Shown here: one piece after another, positions 51,021 through 61,840 of the stretch | Position numbering within the stretch: the stretch's first letter is position 1 | How the letters are laid out: each line of letters starts with the position of its first letter | Notes under the pieces: model-generated | What the model saw: only the letters and a program-made list of their open reading frames with translations | What the model was told of the DNA's origin: nothing | The model's database searches: none | NCBI GenBank assembly: GCA_018902385.1 | Contig: JABSSW010000006.1 | Coordinates: forward strand, 558,001 to 622,000 | Direction of reading: 5' to 3' | DNA length: 64,000 bases | Source: Physcia stellaris | Taxonomy: Eukaryota > Ascomycota > Lecanoromycetes > Caliciales > Physciaceae | Program-made: the position numbers and the translations under genes

Positions 51021-52795
51021 TCGATGAAATATAAGCGAGTTTAAATCCTCAACAGCTCTCTTGATGCACTCCCATTGATTGCAAGCAGATTTATATACAA
51101 GCTCAGCTATCAGAAATGCGCCGGTTGATGTGGTGGCGTCACTGCAGTCGATGCAAAAGCGCATCCAAATGACGCTAAGTTACTTCAACACCTGGCAGAT
51201 CCCGCATCCTTTCCAGCTTCGGAATCCACGACTTCAAACAAGTTTCTATCATTTTGACCGAGTGCATGACAGCTCTCGAGCTCAATACTGATGATCTGGG
51301 GCAAAGATACTTCTTTTCCGAACTTTTCCATAAATCCTGCTTCTCCAGCGTCTGCCTCGTCAGCATTGTCGGCTCAAGCAGAGCAGGTACCGATAACCAG
51401 ATTTCTTGTCGTGTGTGGTGCTTAGAATTGCACGACTCTTGGCCCCCCGGGAATTCTATGGGCTTTCATCGTGCAATAGCGGCATTAGGTGAAATGAGTC
51501 AAATTTTTCAACGTCTTCTCAATTAAGAAGTACTTCGACGTCAACTTTCAGTTTCACAACATCAAGTTTAAACGAGCTAGCAAATCAGAAGGACAACCTA
51601 TTGAAGTTTACGGCAAATATGCTTTTCAGCATCACCCATCGTTCTGGCGACAATTCACAGTTTCAACGCAATCATCGTACCAACAACCAGGGAGACTGTT
51701 GAAAGCAATCCAGCTTCAGATCGATATTACTCTCGAAATCTCAATTTGGGAGATATATTCAACTTATTCCTGATAGGTCATGGTAACTACGAGGGAGTGA
51801 TACTTGGCAATGAAGTTTTTCGAGCGGCGGATATCACTTCTAGATTGAGAAAATTTTCCGTCCGAGGGATTCATTGGTTTCCGTCCTTTGTTCTATATCT
51901 GTTGCTTAGTGTGTTGGAAGACCGGACTCTGAGATGAAAGACGTCTTTTCAAATAATGGCACCTTCAGCCAAGATACCCCTCTAGCAAGGTCTGACCTCA
52001 GAGACAGCTCAAAGATCCGGCCATGACCAGAAGATATGAGGGTTGACTCGGCTTATGAAGGATGTCTAGGATTCAAGCGCTCAATCAGAGGAAGATTAAG
52101 CGGAGATAAACTGAATGTGTACTGACGTCAGGTTCTAGAGCTGATGGATGAGTTAAAATGGCGATTCAGGATCCGAGAACCCTTTTACGATGTGATGACT
52201 TGTCTTACGGCAAAAATTTGCTGAACCCAGACGCGTTGCACTCGGACATCGAGTGAGAGAAGCAGTCGGGAGATCTAATGATCTTGATGACTTGTCTACA
52301 GTCTTTCGAGGTGGCTGAGCAGTGCTTTACTATGGGAATGGATCAACTTTATCGTTCGTTTTAATGGCCAGTGGGCTGGCTGGCAAGCACCAATAGTTCT
52401 CCATGCGACTACCGACATCAAAGTCGTCGTTCGCTTCATCATGACGTCCCTTATTCTTTGCGCCTTCGACAAACCCATGCAGATCTTCTTGTTCCCATTT
52501 GGGCAAGAGACGAAAGGCTGTGTAGAACGGCGGAGATCGTAGGCTCCCTCCTAGATGATGCATACGCAATTGTCACCGATAGGGGCTGCCTACCAAGAAG
52601 GCGAACCGTCAAACGAACTGGGCTCTGATCGAAACACCGTGCGGAATTGTTCTCGATGTTACCACAAACATGCGTCACGGGGCATTTTCTTCTGCTTGAA
52701 CTACATCATCGATGGAGTTGCTCTCTATACATATCTCATTTTACCTGACAGCAACAATGGCAGATCAAAGAGTCAGAACCGCCTACACTGAGAAT
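51021..52795. other. Unassigned region, probably decayed repeats
   Basis: About 1.8 kb without a supported gene. Several short open frames on both strands have no recognisable content. Its position between the retroelement fossil and the zinc-finger remnant suggests old repeat material. Confidence 0.35.
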
Positions 52796-54000
52796 GTCGA
52801 GCCACAAATCCGGTTTCTCTAAGAGGAAGTATGTCTCCTATGTAACTCATGTTCCTCCTTCTCCCGTCATCGTCTCCTCAAACTTTTCAGCTCTAAGACC
52901 CTGATAAGGCATGTCATATTTGCGACAAAGTCTTCTTTGAAGCGGATAATATCAAGAACCATATGGTGACACACTCAACTGGAAGATCTTTCATAGAATC
53001 TTTCTGTTACTCATCTCGAATACGTTCTTTATATGCCGTCTACAACCGTTTAAAAGTCATTAACGTTTCTAGCGTCAAAAAACATAGTAAGGAGAAACTT
53101 TGCTGTGTTCATTATGGTTGTGACTACACGAAAGAATTACTCTTCGAAATATGTGTGCATTTACAGTAAGTCTATCTAGAAATCTCATATAGAGACTTCG
53201 TCAAATTGACGATATTAACAGGGACAATCATGGTCATTACTTTCCTACGGCTTTTCGCGATTATTTTCGTCAAAGACAACTCTCATCGACGTGTTTTTAA
53301 TCATCTCAGTCATTATCAAGTAACAATAGGCCGAGAACAAACTCATAGATGGTCCAATTTGTATGATGTCAATGGAAAAATCAAATGTCAAGAAGGATTT
53401 ATAGATTTAGACTGTTACATTGAACTGATGAGCAAGACACAAATGTCGAAACGATTGACAAACATGCACAGACTTTGAACTCTTCGACGAAACGAGTCAA
53501 TCGACATACTGAGAGATCATCTAGCGATCTTTGAAGATGTTTGTCATCAATCACGCATTAATGTCCGATACGAAGAAATGAGCTGAAAAATGTTATACGT
53601 CATCGCTTATCATTACGGAGTCGAATGTAACAGATTTGACGATAATGTGCCAAAATTGGCCAATGTACTGAGAGCGTCGAAGAAAATACCGAGTCCTATC
53701 AGTCAGTCTATTTCACATGAGACGGCAGTATATCCTTCGCCTTGATTGCATTCGCTTGAAGTAAGTTATGTCATTCAATTCAATCTGCATCACAAACGCT
53801 GATCCCCATATAGGTTCAGAAAATCATATACGAGTGTCCTTTCTGCGACACAGCCTTCAAGCTGGAGGGAGTTTTAACATAACACTTGGTTGCTTATTTC
53901 AATCAGGAATCTCTTGGATGTCTTCATTGCGATGACAGTTTCAAACTTAATTGGGATTTGTGAATCTTTGAAAGAAATATAAGTCCTCTACCTATCTTTC
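52796..54000 (+). pseudogene. Decayed C2H2 zinc-finger gene
   Basis: At least three zinc-finger-like units occur in order on the plus strand. The first, about 52920-52980, reads CHICDKVFFEADNIKNHMVTH (C-x2-C-x12-H-x3-H). The second, CVHYGCDYTKELLFEICVH, begins near 53105 and is interrupted by a plausible 55-nt intron (GTAAGT at 53166, acceptor at 53220). Splicing supplies DNHGHYF, completing C-x4-C-x12-H-x4-H. The third, about 53830-53880, reads YECPFCDTAFKLEGVL and is followed by CLHCDDSFKL. Intron-like GTATGT...TTTCAG and GTAAGT...ATATAG blocks also lie near 52829-52890 and 53760-53813. The presence of introns argues for a former host-type gene, not a retro-copy. No long continuous reading frame survives. 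Confidence 0.55.
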
Positions 54001-54390
54001 ATCTCCGGGAAAGAGATAGGCATTAAGAGATCTCTGTCAACAAGGATCATAGACTGTCATCATCTGTATATTGGATAGCTCATCTTCAAATCCCGACAAG
54101 CTATTTTATATAGAATCTTACATCTAAGACTAGTCTCTTCATCTGTACTCTCCTTTGATGAGACTGCAGTTCTTGCCTCCACTTTCACACCTTAATGGCA
54201 ATATGCGTTCATCAGCGAGAGATGAAACGGATCGAAGAAAAGGCGACGAATGATGCCATCATGGCCGATGAATACAGCATGCTTCAGCAATACGGATTAT
54301 CATGAACGCTATTGGTAGTTCAGCTAGTCTACGGCCGAACACAGATGAAATGTGGGACCTGATGCTGGCGCTCTCTATCTCTCTCTCTAT
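54001..54390. other. Unassigned, ends in CT-rich microsatellite
   Basis: No gene is supported. A run of CTCTCTAT-type units occupies about 54371-54400 and leads into the tandem duplication. Confidence 0.4.
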
Positions 54391-54590
54391 CTCTCTTTCA
54401 CGACATAGCAAGCACCAAGAGTCGGTCCGCCATTGTTCCTTCGGTGTTCCTGGATAACCAAGTGATCCAAAAGTTCATTCCGTACTCTCTCTTTTTTTCA
54501 CAGTGTAGCAAACACCGAGAGTCGGTCCGCCAACTGTTCCTTCGGTGTTTACCACCAAGTGATCCAGAATTTATCAAACAGTTCTGTACT
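54391..54590. repeat. Imperfect tandem duplication, ~100-bp unit, two copies
   Basis: The segment GAGTCGGTCCGCCA recurs about 100 bp apart (about 54418 and 54518). In both copies it is followed by TGTTCCTTCGGTGTT and ACCAAGTGATCCA. Each copy begins in a CTCTCTTT tract and ends just before another one. The copies differ by several substitutions and small indels. Confidence 0.8.
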
Positions 54591-54964
54591 CTCTCTTTTC
54601 CTGTCATCATGTTCCTCAATCGACCACCACCCACAGTCTTCAGGAGAAGCACATACCACATCCAAAATTTACCAGGCTGTCCAGTACATGGGAAGTCTGT
54701 TCTAACCGACTATCTGGAAACGATGAGTCGGAGAAAGTCATTGATAAAGAGAAATTCGAGCAAGTCTCTGGGAATGACAAGCCAGCCGAAACCCCCAGGG
54801 ACGGCGAGTCACACAACATACCGCTGTCACACGCGAAGGCGCGGATGCTGAGTCCCGTGCTGCGGTCCGACCAAGGTCAGGACCCCAGGGTTTCAGTCAA
54901 TCGCTTTCTCCAATTGGATTCCGTCGCCAAATATCATCAACACCTTCGATTTGCCCCTAGCTAG
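54591..54964 (+). other. Coding-like open segment, possible exon
   Basis: One plus-strand frame is open from the second repeat copy to a TAG at 54962 and has protein-like composition: KHIPHPKFTRLSSTWEVCSN, then charged EKVIDKEKFEQVSGND and VSVNRFLQLDSVAKYHQHL. It lacks a good internal ATG, so if real it is an inner or last exon of a gene starting further left. No domain is recognised. Confidence 0.3.
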
Positions 54965-55070
54965 CAAGATCAAATAAACCCCAGACAGTAAAGACTGCAG
55001 CACACCTTGCCACAATCGAGACACTCCCACTTCTGATTGTTTTCAAGGCAACCCATAGAGATTGGGCACC

Positions 55071-55367
55071 ATGTACTTCTGTGTCCTTCCAAAAATACGC
55101 TGGCGAAAGCCGGAGAAGTTTTCGTCAAGGTCAGGTACCAAATGGCACAGGTGCAAGGTCCGACAGTATCGGCCGGTTTTCACATTCCACGGGGAGGAGA
55201 TCCTTTGGGATAAAACCGTGAAACAGGTAAGATGGAATCTCCTCGCCGTTTGCTGTGTAGATATATGGTTGACACTTACATAGACGAAGATCAAGACGGA
55301 GTCTGTGTTGGAAATCACGGATGTTCCCAATGATTGGAAGAACAATACTTTCGGAAACGACGAATAA
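55071..55367 (+). CDS. Small two-exon gene candidate, unknown function
   Basis: Exons 55071-55226 and 55284-55367 join in phase to give 79 residues. The 57-nt intron has donor GTAAGA and acceptor ACATAG. The product is basic and Trp-rich: LPKIRWRKPEKFSSRSGTKW, HRCKVRQYRPVFTFHGEE, ILWDKTVKQ and, after the intron, TKIKTESVLEITDVPNDW. The frame on the 5' side also looks coding-like with CSTPCHN-type cysteines, so this could be the 3' end of a larger, decayed gene. I do not recognise the family. Confidence 0.45.
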
Positions 55368-55421
55368 GATTGAGGATCTGAATACTGTCTTTAACATCAT
55401 GGTAGATATCAACATGTCACT

Positions 55422-55887
55422 CTATCTTCGAACATTTCCTACCTTGTATATGATAATCTTTATCACTGCGTCCGGTTCATCGAATAGCTCCGGTGGATAT
55501 CGTGCTCCGTCTGGTGGCTCGAATACGCTCGATGTATCTACTTCCCCTTCGCCTGCTTTCGGTCTTTCAGATATCACCTCGCCGTCTCTCGCACCTCTGC
55601 ACTCTGTGCCTGTTTCGAAGTCTTCGACTTTTTTGCAATCTCTGTCTGTTTCGAAGTCTCTCGCGCCTCTGCAATCACCCTTGTTTCTGCAGTCTCTGCC
55701 TGTTTCGAAATCTTCGGTGTCATCGTCACTCGGTGCCCGTTCCAAGCGTCCCGTTGCTTCGCGTCCTATCGGTCCTCTTTCGGCCTCTGAGATGGCTCTG
55801 CCGTTGTGTCCTATTTACCGAAGCACCATCTTTTTCTCTGACGATATCAGCTTTCACGGCCGTTCTATAAGTGCTCTCATGCTATAA
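55422..55887. other. Ser-rich repeat ORF, open on both strands
   Basis: On the plus strand the frame ending at 55885-55887 encodes a Ser/Leu-rich repeat region with units such as SVPVSKSSTFLQSL, SVSKSLAPLQSP and SLPVSKSSVSS. On the minus strand the same DNA is open as an acidic protein with repeated DFETGRDC, DFETDRDC and DFETGTEC units. The underlying DNA repeat is CTGTTTCGAAGTCT-like, three main copies between about 55610 and 55720. Which strand, if any, is expressed cannot be decided. Confidence 0.45.
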
Positions 55888-56133
55888 ACCAGTAACGGTA
55901 TTGGTCTGTATCCATCTTTCGACATAAGATCCGGCTTTCGGATTCAAAAGTCTTCAGGTAAGCGAATCTATTGATAGATTGACATCTCATCAGTCTCTGA
56001 TACTATCTCTCTGCTCCCCTAACTCATTTCTCAACCGTGACTCTGTCTTGCTTGATTCAATCGACTTCAAGGTAAGTGATTCTATCCCAATATCTTGGAA
56101 TCTTAGCGATTGGTGGCTAATTGATGCGAACAG

Positions 56134-57486
56134 ATGTCTATCAACATGCATACCGCCACCACCGTGAATACAGCTTTCTCCGATTGGGCATCTTCTCGTT
56201 TGCCTGTCAATCAAGTCACTCGTCCTGAAATTGCTCGAGCCATGAATGACGCAACGACTCGAAGTGAGATTGACCATATCTATACGATCGCTGCGGCTTT
56301 GAATGCCACCTATGTTCCCTATGCCAATCATTTATACGACTTTAGCATGCTTGGGCATGCGCTTACTGCTGATTTATTCGCTGCTTCGCTTCCTTCGACT
56401 CATCTCGTCCAAGTTCACCTTGATCTCGGATGCGGCACGAGAATGACCACTAGAGTCGTAATAATGATCATCGCCTCTCGAGGCACGCTTACTGGATTGG
56501 CCGTTGTGAATGCGGTGAAGCCGATGCTGAATCTGACTTTCGATCGAATCGTAAGACGATTGCTTCCTCATGCAGAGCTTAGAGCTATGACCAGACGCTC
56601 ACTTGGCAAAGAGGATCCTCTTCCTGTCGACGAGCTCATTCAAGAAGAGCAAAATGACGCAAACCGGCGTCGAATCGAAACCAGCGCAGAAGATCGCGCC
56701 AAATTCTTCAAGGTCCAAGAGAGCATGAACACACACACTATTTGGAAATCAACTCGCCCTACGCTCGATAGCAGTATCCTGCGAAAAGCCCAATCAGCCA
56801 CTGTGGGAAAGCAGGCTGTCATGAGGCGGGCCACCGTAAAGCAAACAGAGGTTGTGGAATAAAATCCAGTCGACGAAATAGCTCCTTTGGACGAATCACA
56901 GCGATTGCCTGTTGATTTCAAAGCGTTATCTCCCTCAAGTGAAAATTCCAAATCCATCTCCCTTACCTGAGAAGTGCCCGCTCGCTCTATCTATCAACTC
57001 TGCCACGCACCCATACCTCGAAACATTGAGATACTATTTCTTTCGATCGAACGAAACATCATCCTACTTCCACGAGTTATCAAGGAAACTTAGTGCTCTA
57101 TCTTACTGAGATATAGTGAGTCAATCTGTTGTTCCCAAAAACAAATCAGTGAGAAACTGACCTGGCAGGTAGAAGATGATCGACGGCATTCCAACTCAGA
57201 ATTTCAATGGCCGAAACCCAAAAAAGTCATCATGCTAGATTGGAGAGAACGGCCACAGCAAAGGGACATCTTAACTCGCATCCAGTCAAAGGTAATCCAA
57301 CGCGTGCCCGACAACCGCACTCGTACAACTGTTATCTGCTAATGCTGACTTGGTGATATCCTACAGATCCTTGACGCACACATCATCAGCTCAAGAGACT
57401 TAAGCATTATCTCGTCAAGGTGTTGCAAGAGCCGAGCCGCCGTAATAGGCTGCAGAAATAGAGCCGATGCGCAACTACTTCCATAA
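56134..57486 (+). CDS. Unknown gene candidate with exon-like blocks
   Basis: A 242-codon frame (56134-56862) opens with ATG directly after a splice acceptor (GCGAACAG), preceded by GTAAGT donors near 56072 and 55959, as if 5' UTR introns were present. The product begins MSINMHTATTVNTAFSDWAS and is Ala/Arg/Met-rich with alternating hydrophobic helices (ALTADLFAASLPSTHLVQV), then charged ELIQEEQNDANRRRIETSAE. Downstream, coding-like blocks continue: LALSINSATHPYLETLRYYF near 57000, then exons 57169-57291 (KPKKVIMLDWRERPQQRDIL) and 57367-57486, both phase 0 with good GT-AG borders. At least two in-frame stop codons interrupt the chain, so either the gene ends at 56862 or it is decaying. No family recognised. 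Confidence 0.4.
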
Positions 57487-58341
57487 AAGTGCTCCGTCAT
57501 TCAGCTTTCCTACTGTCCCGCTTCTTCCTCCTTTCTCGCACCAACTCTGACCACTCTTTGGTATGGATAATCTCATCTCTCTTCGCCTTCGTCATTCGAT
57601 CTGTACGATGCGTCACCAGCGTTTCTAAAGCGTCGTGGTTTGTGAGTAGTCTCTTGAAACTTTCTTACCCCCTTCTGCTCTGGATTTACATCCTCCTGCT
57701 CAGAAGCCAAGATTCTGGTATCCCACTGACTGCAATATATGTTTAGGATTTTGAGGATAGGGACTTTGGTAGCGCAGCATGCAGCTCGAGCGTGATGGTT
57801 GTATTGGGATAGACGGTGATGGGGCTCATTTGGCCGGGAAGGAGCCGCAGGAGAATGAGGAGGGAAAGAACGAAGTTGTATATATCTATATGCGAACGGG
57901 AATGACAATGAGACAGATTACGTCAAATTTAGAATTCAGAGAAGTATTTCTGTTCTGTGATATCCATTTGCAGTAATAGTAGGCTATGATCGCCTCCTTG
58001 GACCAGAGATTCCTGACGACACGGGAGCTACCACTTCTTGAAACCACGGCCCACGAGTCTTATCAATAGTATCTGCGGGAACATGAGGCTTTAATGCAGT
58101 AATATAGGTCCCAACACTTGCAGTCCTGTTTCGCACAGGCGCCAACACCTCCCCTCCCTCAGAAAGCCCTAAGGCTTATCGATCACAGCTAGAATTGGCA
58201 GCTGGATCCCTTACTAGTACCAACCCAGCAACCGTCGACTTGGGCGCCTCTATCCCAGTCTCACTCGGAAAGCTCGACCTCTTGTTGACTCAGGTGGTGA
58301 CTCGGCGTAAGATGAATGATATCCGCTCGTGCTTTCCCAAC
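57487..58341. other. Unassigned, right edge of the island
   Basis: Open frames of 85 codons (plus strand, 57489) and 111 codons (minus strand, 57908-57573) overlap each other; neither has recognisable features. No gene called. Confidence 0.4.
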
Positions 58342-58440
58342 AACTAGGTCCGTTGAGGGCACTTGCTTCGCGCGACAGTCCAGGAGGTTGAACTAGGTCC
58401 GTTGATGGCACTTGCTTTCGCGCGACAGTCCAAGAGGTTG
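58342..58440. repeat. Tandem duplication, 49/50 bp, two copies
   Basis: The units 58342-58390 and 58391-58440 both begin AACTAGGTCCGTTGA and end CGCGACAGTCCA(G/A)GAGGTTG. They differ by two substitutions and one inserted T. The duplication lies in the 3' flank of the DUF2306 gene. Confidence 0.9.
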
Positions 58441-58484
58441 CAGTCCAGACACTCTGACATGGGCCATCTACCGGGATAAGCTCC

Positions 58485-59614
58485 TTATTCCGGCTCGTGC
58501 GACTCCTTGACGGAAGCTTTGTCTGCATCAGCCGTCCTCGATTTTTCCAAGGGCCTCCATGGCTCGGCATCTCCCCAACGGTCGCTGGTCAGGCCGGCGC
58601 TTCCGAAAGGTGTCAAGCTTTTCTCCATCTGCCTCTCATAGCTCACTTGTCTCAATCTGTTGCTCTCTCGAGGGGTAAGATTCAAGTAGATCTCGACCCC
58701 GATGGTGTGCAGGAATATGGCAAACCAAATGGCCATCCCAAAACTGATGCGCAGGCTAGCACTAATTTGTTCAACTTGACCATTTTCAAAGGTGGCTTGC
58801 ACGATGACCAGGGTCTCGTTGATCGATCCAAGCTGATCGCATTGAGGGTAGAGATTTCGTACTTCTTGAGTCTGATTGAAGCCATAGATGGAAAACAGCT
58901 CTCCGCATGACATCGTGGTGTAATACCCACTCATCTTGGTACTAATCAGGGCGGAGAGGATCATAATCAACCGTAACGTAATGATTGTCCCCAGGTAGAA
59001 CATGGCTCTCAGCATCCAGGCTCTATGTTGATCGATTTGGAGACGCTTGATGTTGTAGTACGCCAGCCCAATGCTGACGGTGGAGATAATCGCGAGTAGG
59101 CCAACCCCGGCTTGGGTAGAGAGATGGCCACCGAATGCTCGCCGACAGATCATCAGCGCGCCGACGTTGCTGACAATGACAAGGATGATAATAGTGTAGC
59201 CGTTGATGCGATGGAATAGTAGAAACTTGTGCCGGATTATGGGGATGAATTGCCAAACGATGAGGAGCCCAGCGGGAAGGATGGTGGCAAGGTGGATGGT
59301 GATGCCGATGCGATAATAGCTCTTGCTGTACCAGTACCACTCGCCAGGCGATGCGCCATTGGCGAAGCTGCTGCTGGCGGTACCGGAAATGTTTAAGTAG
59401 GAAAGACGGGCGAGGGTGAACCCAAATAAAGCTCCGGCGAAAATGACGACTGAGTAAGGGATTAACTATACAGCGGATATATAGCGGAGCTTGACATACA
59501 CAATGGGAAGTTGTATCCCTTCTGGAACCCAAGAGGGCGATAAACACGTCTCCAGAATCTTACGAACCCACTCGGGCTTTTCGCGTCATGGCCGCTGACA
59601 GTGCTTGGATGCAT
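58485..59614 (-). CDS. DUF2306 multi-pass membrane protein
   Basis: Predicted integral membrane protein of the DUF2306 family, common in fungi, function unknown. Exons on the minus strand are 59614-59500 and 59449-58485, 359 residues. The intron is 50 nt. Hydrophobic segments include FVIFAGALFGFTLARLSYL, IGITIHLATILPAGLLIVWQ, TIIILVIVSNVGAL, VGLLAIISTVSIGLAYY, FYLGTIITLRLIMILSAL and FGMAIWFAIFLHTIGVEIYL, i.e. six or seven transmembrane helices. The DQHRAWMLRAMFYLG motif between helices is characteristic of the family. The C-terminal tail is cytosolic-type, charged, and ends ASVKESHEPE. Confidence 0.85.
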
Positions 59615-60291
59615 TTTGTAATCAGGGAAAGTATAGTAAGTGAAATAGAGATACTGTAGTCTGGGGACTACTTGAATTGTGTGATATAAAATATGTAACC
59701 TACCTTGTTCACGAGGCGACAGACTCGCTTTATACTACACGGCTACTCTGGGCTATGACACGGTCTGCATCTCATCGTAATTGCGGCTCCATGTCTGATC
59801 TGGTTAAGTTTGCGCCTGTCGACAGTCGAATGGTGTTTCTGACAAGGGGTCTAACCTCATCCGGTCGGTCTTGCTAGCGTCAACGGTGGGGCGGGTCGAA
59901 TTTTCACCATCAGGACCTTCGGTCTTTCGTCAAGGCCGATTTTGTCCGTCATTCGGACGGAAACTCTGAATACGCCCCTATGTCATTGGTTCCATCGTGA
60001 AGTGAGATCGCCGATGATGCAAATCAGGCGGCTTGGTGTTTGATAGACAGCTCTTCAGGGCTTTTGAGGGTCCTGAAGATTTCCAGCTTGGCGAAACGGG
60101 TACCCGATTATGGGATTTCGAAGCTGCACCATGCCCGAGGGCCTTCCTGTAGCTAGTCTGATGTCAGCGAACGACACCCATTCGTTTTGCTTCCTTGTTT
60201 TCTCCTCTCCGATGAATGAGCGCGTTGTCATAAATGTGCCAGTGTCTTAGTAGGGACGGGCCTAGACTTCAGCAGATACATCAAGGCATCA
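59615..60291. promoter_or_regulatory. Divergent intergenic region, DUF2306 / Zn2Cys6 factor
   Basis: About 680 nt between divergent genes; both promoters are expected here. No gene seen. Confidence 0.45.
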
Positions 60292-61840
60292 ATGGTATAC
60301 ACAGGAAAGCCAAGCGGCGGGTGCGCTCTCTGTCGTAAGCGCCGTATCAAGGCAAGACGGTTCGACTCTACCTCCAGACGAATGACTGAGCAGGACCTAG
60401 TGCGATGAAGCAAAACCCACCTGTTCCTACTGTTTGAAGAGGCGGGTTCCATGTCACTTTCCAGGCTCTCAATTTGATATCGCATGGAGAGATCAAAACG
60501 AGGTTGCAAGCAAAGGGGTACAACGTCGACTGAAGGAGAGAGACCGAGCCGATCGTGACAGGACCGAAGGGAACGAGCTCATGAAACTTCCTACCCACGA
60601 TGTACCAAACGCGTTACCGCAAGACTACGAGAATTATGCTGTCAATTTCTTCTTCAACTCGTACATCCTCAAGTGTATGACCTCGAACGCGCAAAGAGGC
60701 TCTCTGGGCTGTTTGTATCCAGTCTGGACCAAAGCGAGCCCTACGTCGCCTCTAAGGCCAGCTGTCAATGCTGTAGCTTTGGCGCTGCTCGAGGCATGGT
60801 CCTGGCGAAACCCAAATTCGCCTCAGTCTTTGGCGCAATCGCACTATTTACGTGCCATTGCGGGCGTTAGACGGCATTTGCTCAATACTGGAGATACGGA
60901 TGATGACATTTTGATGGCTACTCTTATGCTCGATATGTATGACGGGGTCACATCTTTCTGCGGATCCAGGCCTCACTCGGGGCTACATTTGACGGGTAGT
61001 AAGGCATTGGTGGAAAATCGCAAAAGGCATTCCAACAACAGCGACATATCACAGCAAATTTTATTGGGAATACGAAGCCTCATCGTCGGCAGAGCGATCA
61101 GCAAACGGGAGCCCGTCTCGACAGATATGCTGGCCTGGACAAAAGACACTTCGGATGCCCCTACAGCACCAGGGTTCGTGCTTGAAGAGATTAGCCTTGA
61201 AGTGGCGAATGTTCAGGCTGCTGCCTCAGGTTTAATCGTAGATCTTACAGGCAAGGCGTCGTCCACAGTCGAGATTCTAGCCGAGGCCAATAAACTCGAT
61301 CAGCGACTGGTCGCCTGGGTCTCGAATATCCCAGACGACTGGGTTCCTACTTACATCTGGGATCCAGAGAGTATCCCACGGAGTATACGTGATGCCGGAC
61401 TTTACCAAAACCATTGCTCTGTCCATATGAGTATCTTCACCGCCAACATGCTCAACGGACATTGTTGCTCACGTATCAAGGTCCAACTCGTCATTTTGGC
61501 CTGCCTCGAACACCTGGACAGTACTTTATTTGAGACCGCTCGGGTGAATGCTACGAATAACGTGCAAGACCTCGCGGATACGATCTGCGCTAGTGTACCG
61601 TATTTCCTTGGAGACAGAGTTAAAGCTCTACGAATTGACGACAGGAGTATTCAATATCCACGCATCGGGTCCCAGCCTACGCCAGTGGAGCATTATGAAA
61701 CGGCGGCCGCGTATGCCGGGATCTTTCTCACTCAAAAGCTTGCGCAGCTTCTGCAGCCTGAGTTGCCATTACGAGACGGTCAGCGGCGTTGGATTTTGGG
61801 GCAGATGCAACGTATCAAGAAAGTATACCGGGCTGGCTGA
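60292..61840 (+). CDS. Zn(II)2Cys6 transcription factor
   Basis: Fungal binuclear-zinc-cluster regulator, 499 residues from exons 60292-60351 and 60401-61840. The cluster CALCRKRRIKCDEAKP followed by TCSYCLKRRVPC fits C-x2-C-x6-C-x6-C-x2-C-x6-C exactly, but only after removal of a 49-nt intron. That intron has a GC donor (AAG|GCAAGA) and a normal ACCTAG acceptor; no GT donor gives the motif. The rest is a fungal-specific transcription factor middle domain (YLRAIAGVRRHLLNTGDTDD, MLDMYDGVTSF). No target is evident. The divergent DUF2306 gene is a possible but untested target. Confidence 0.9.
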
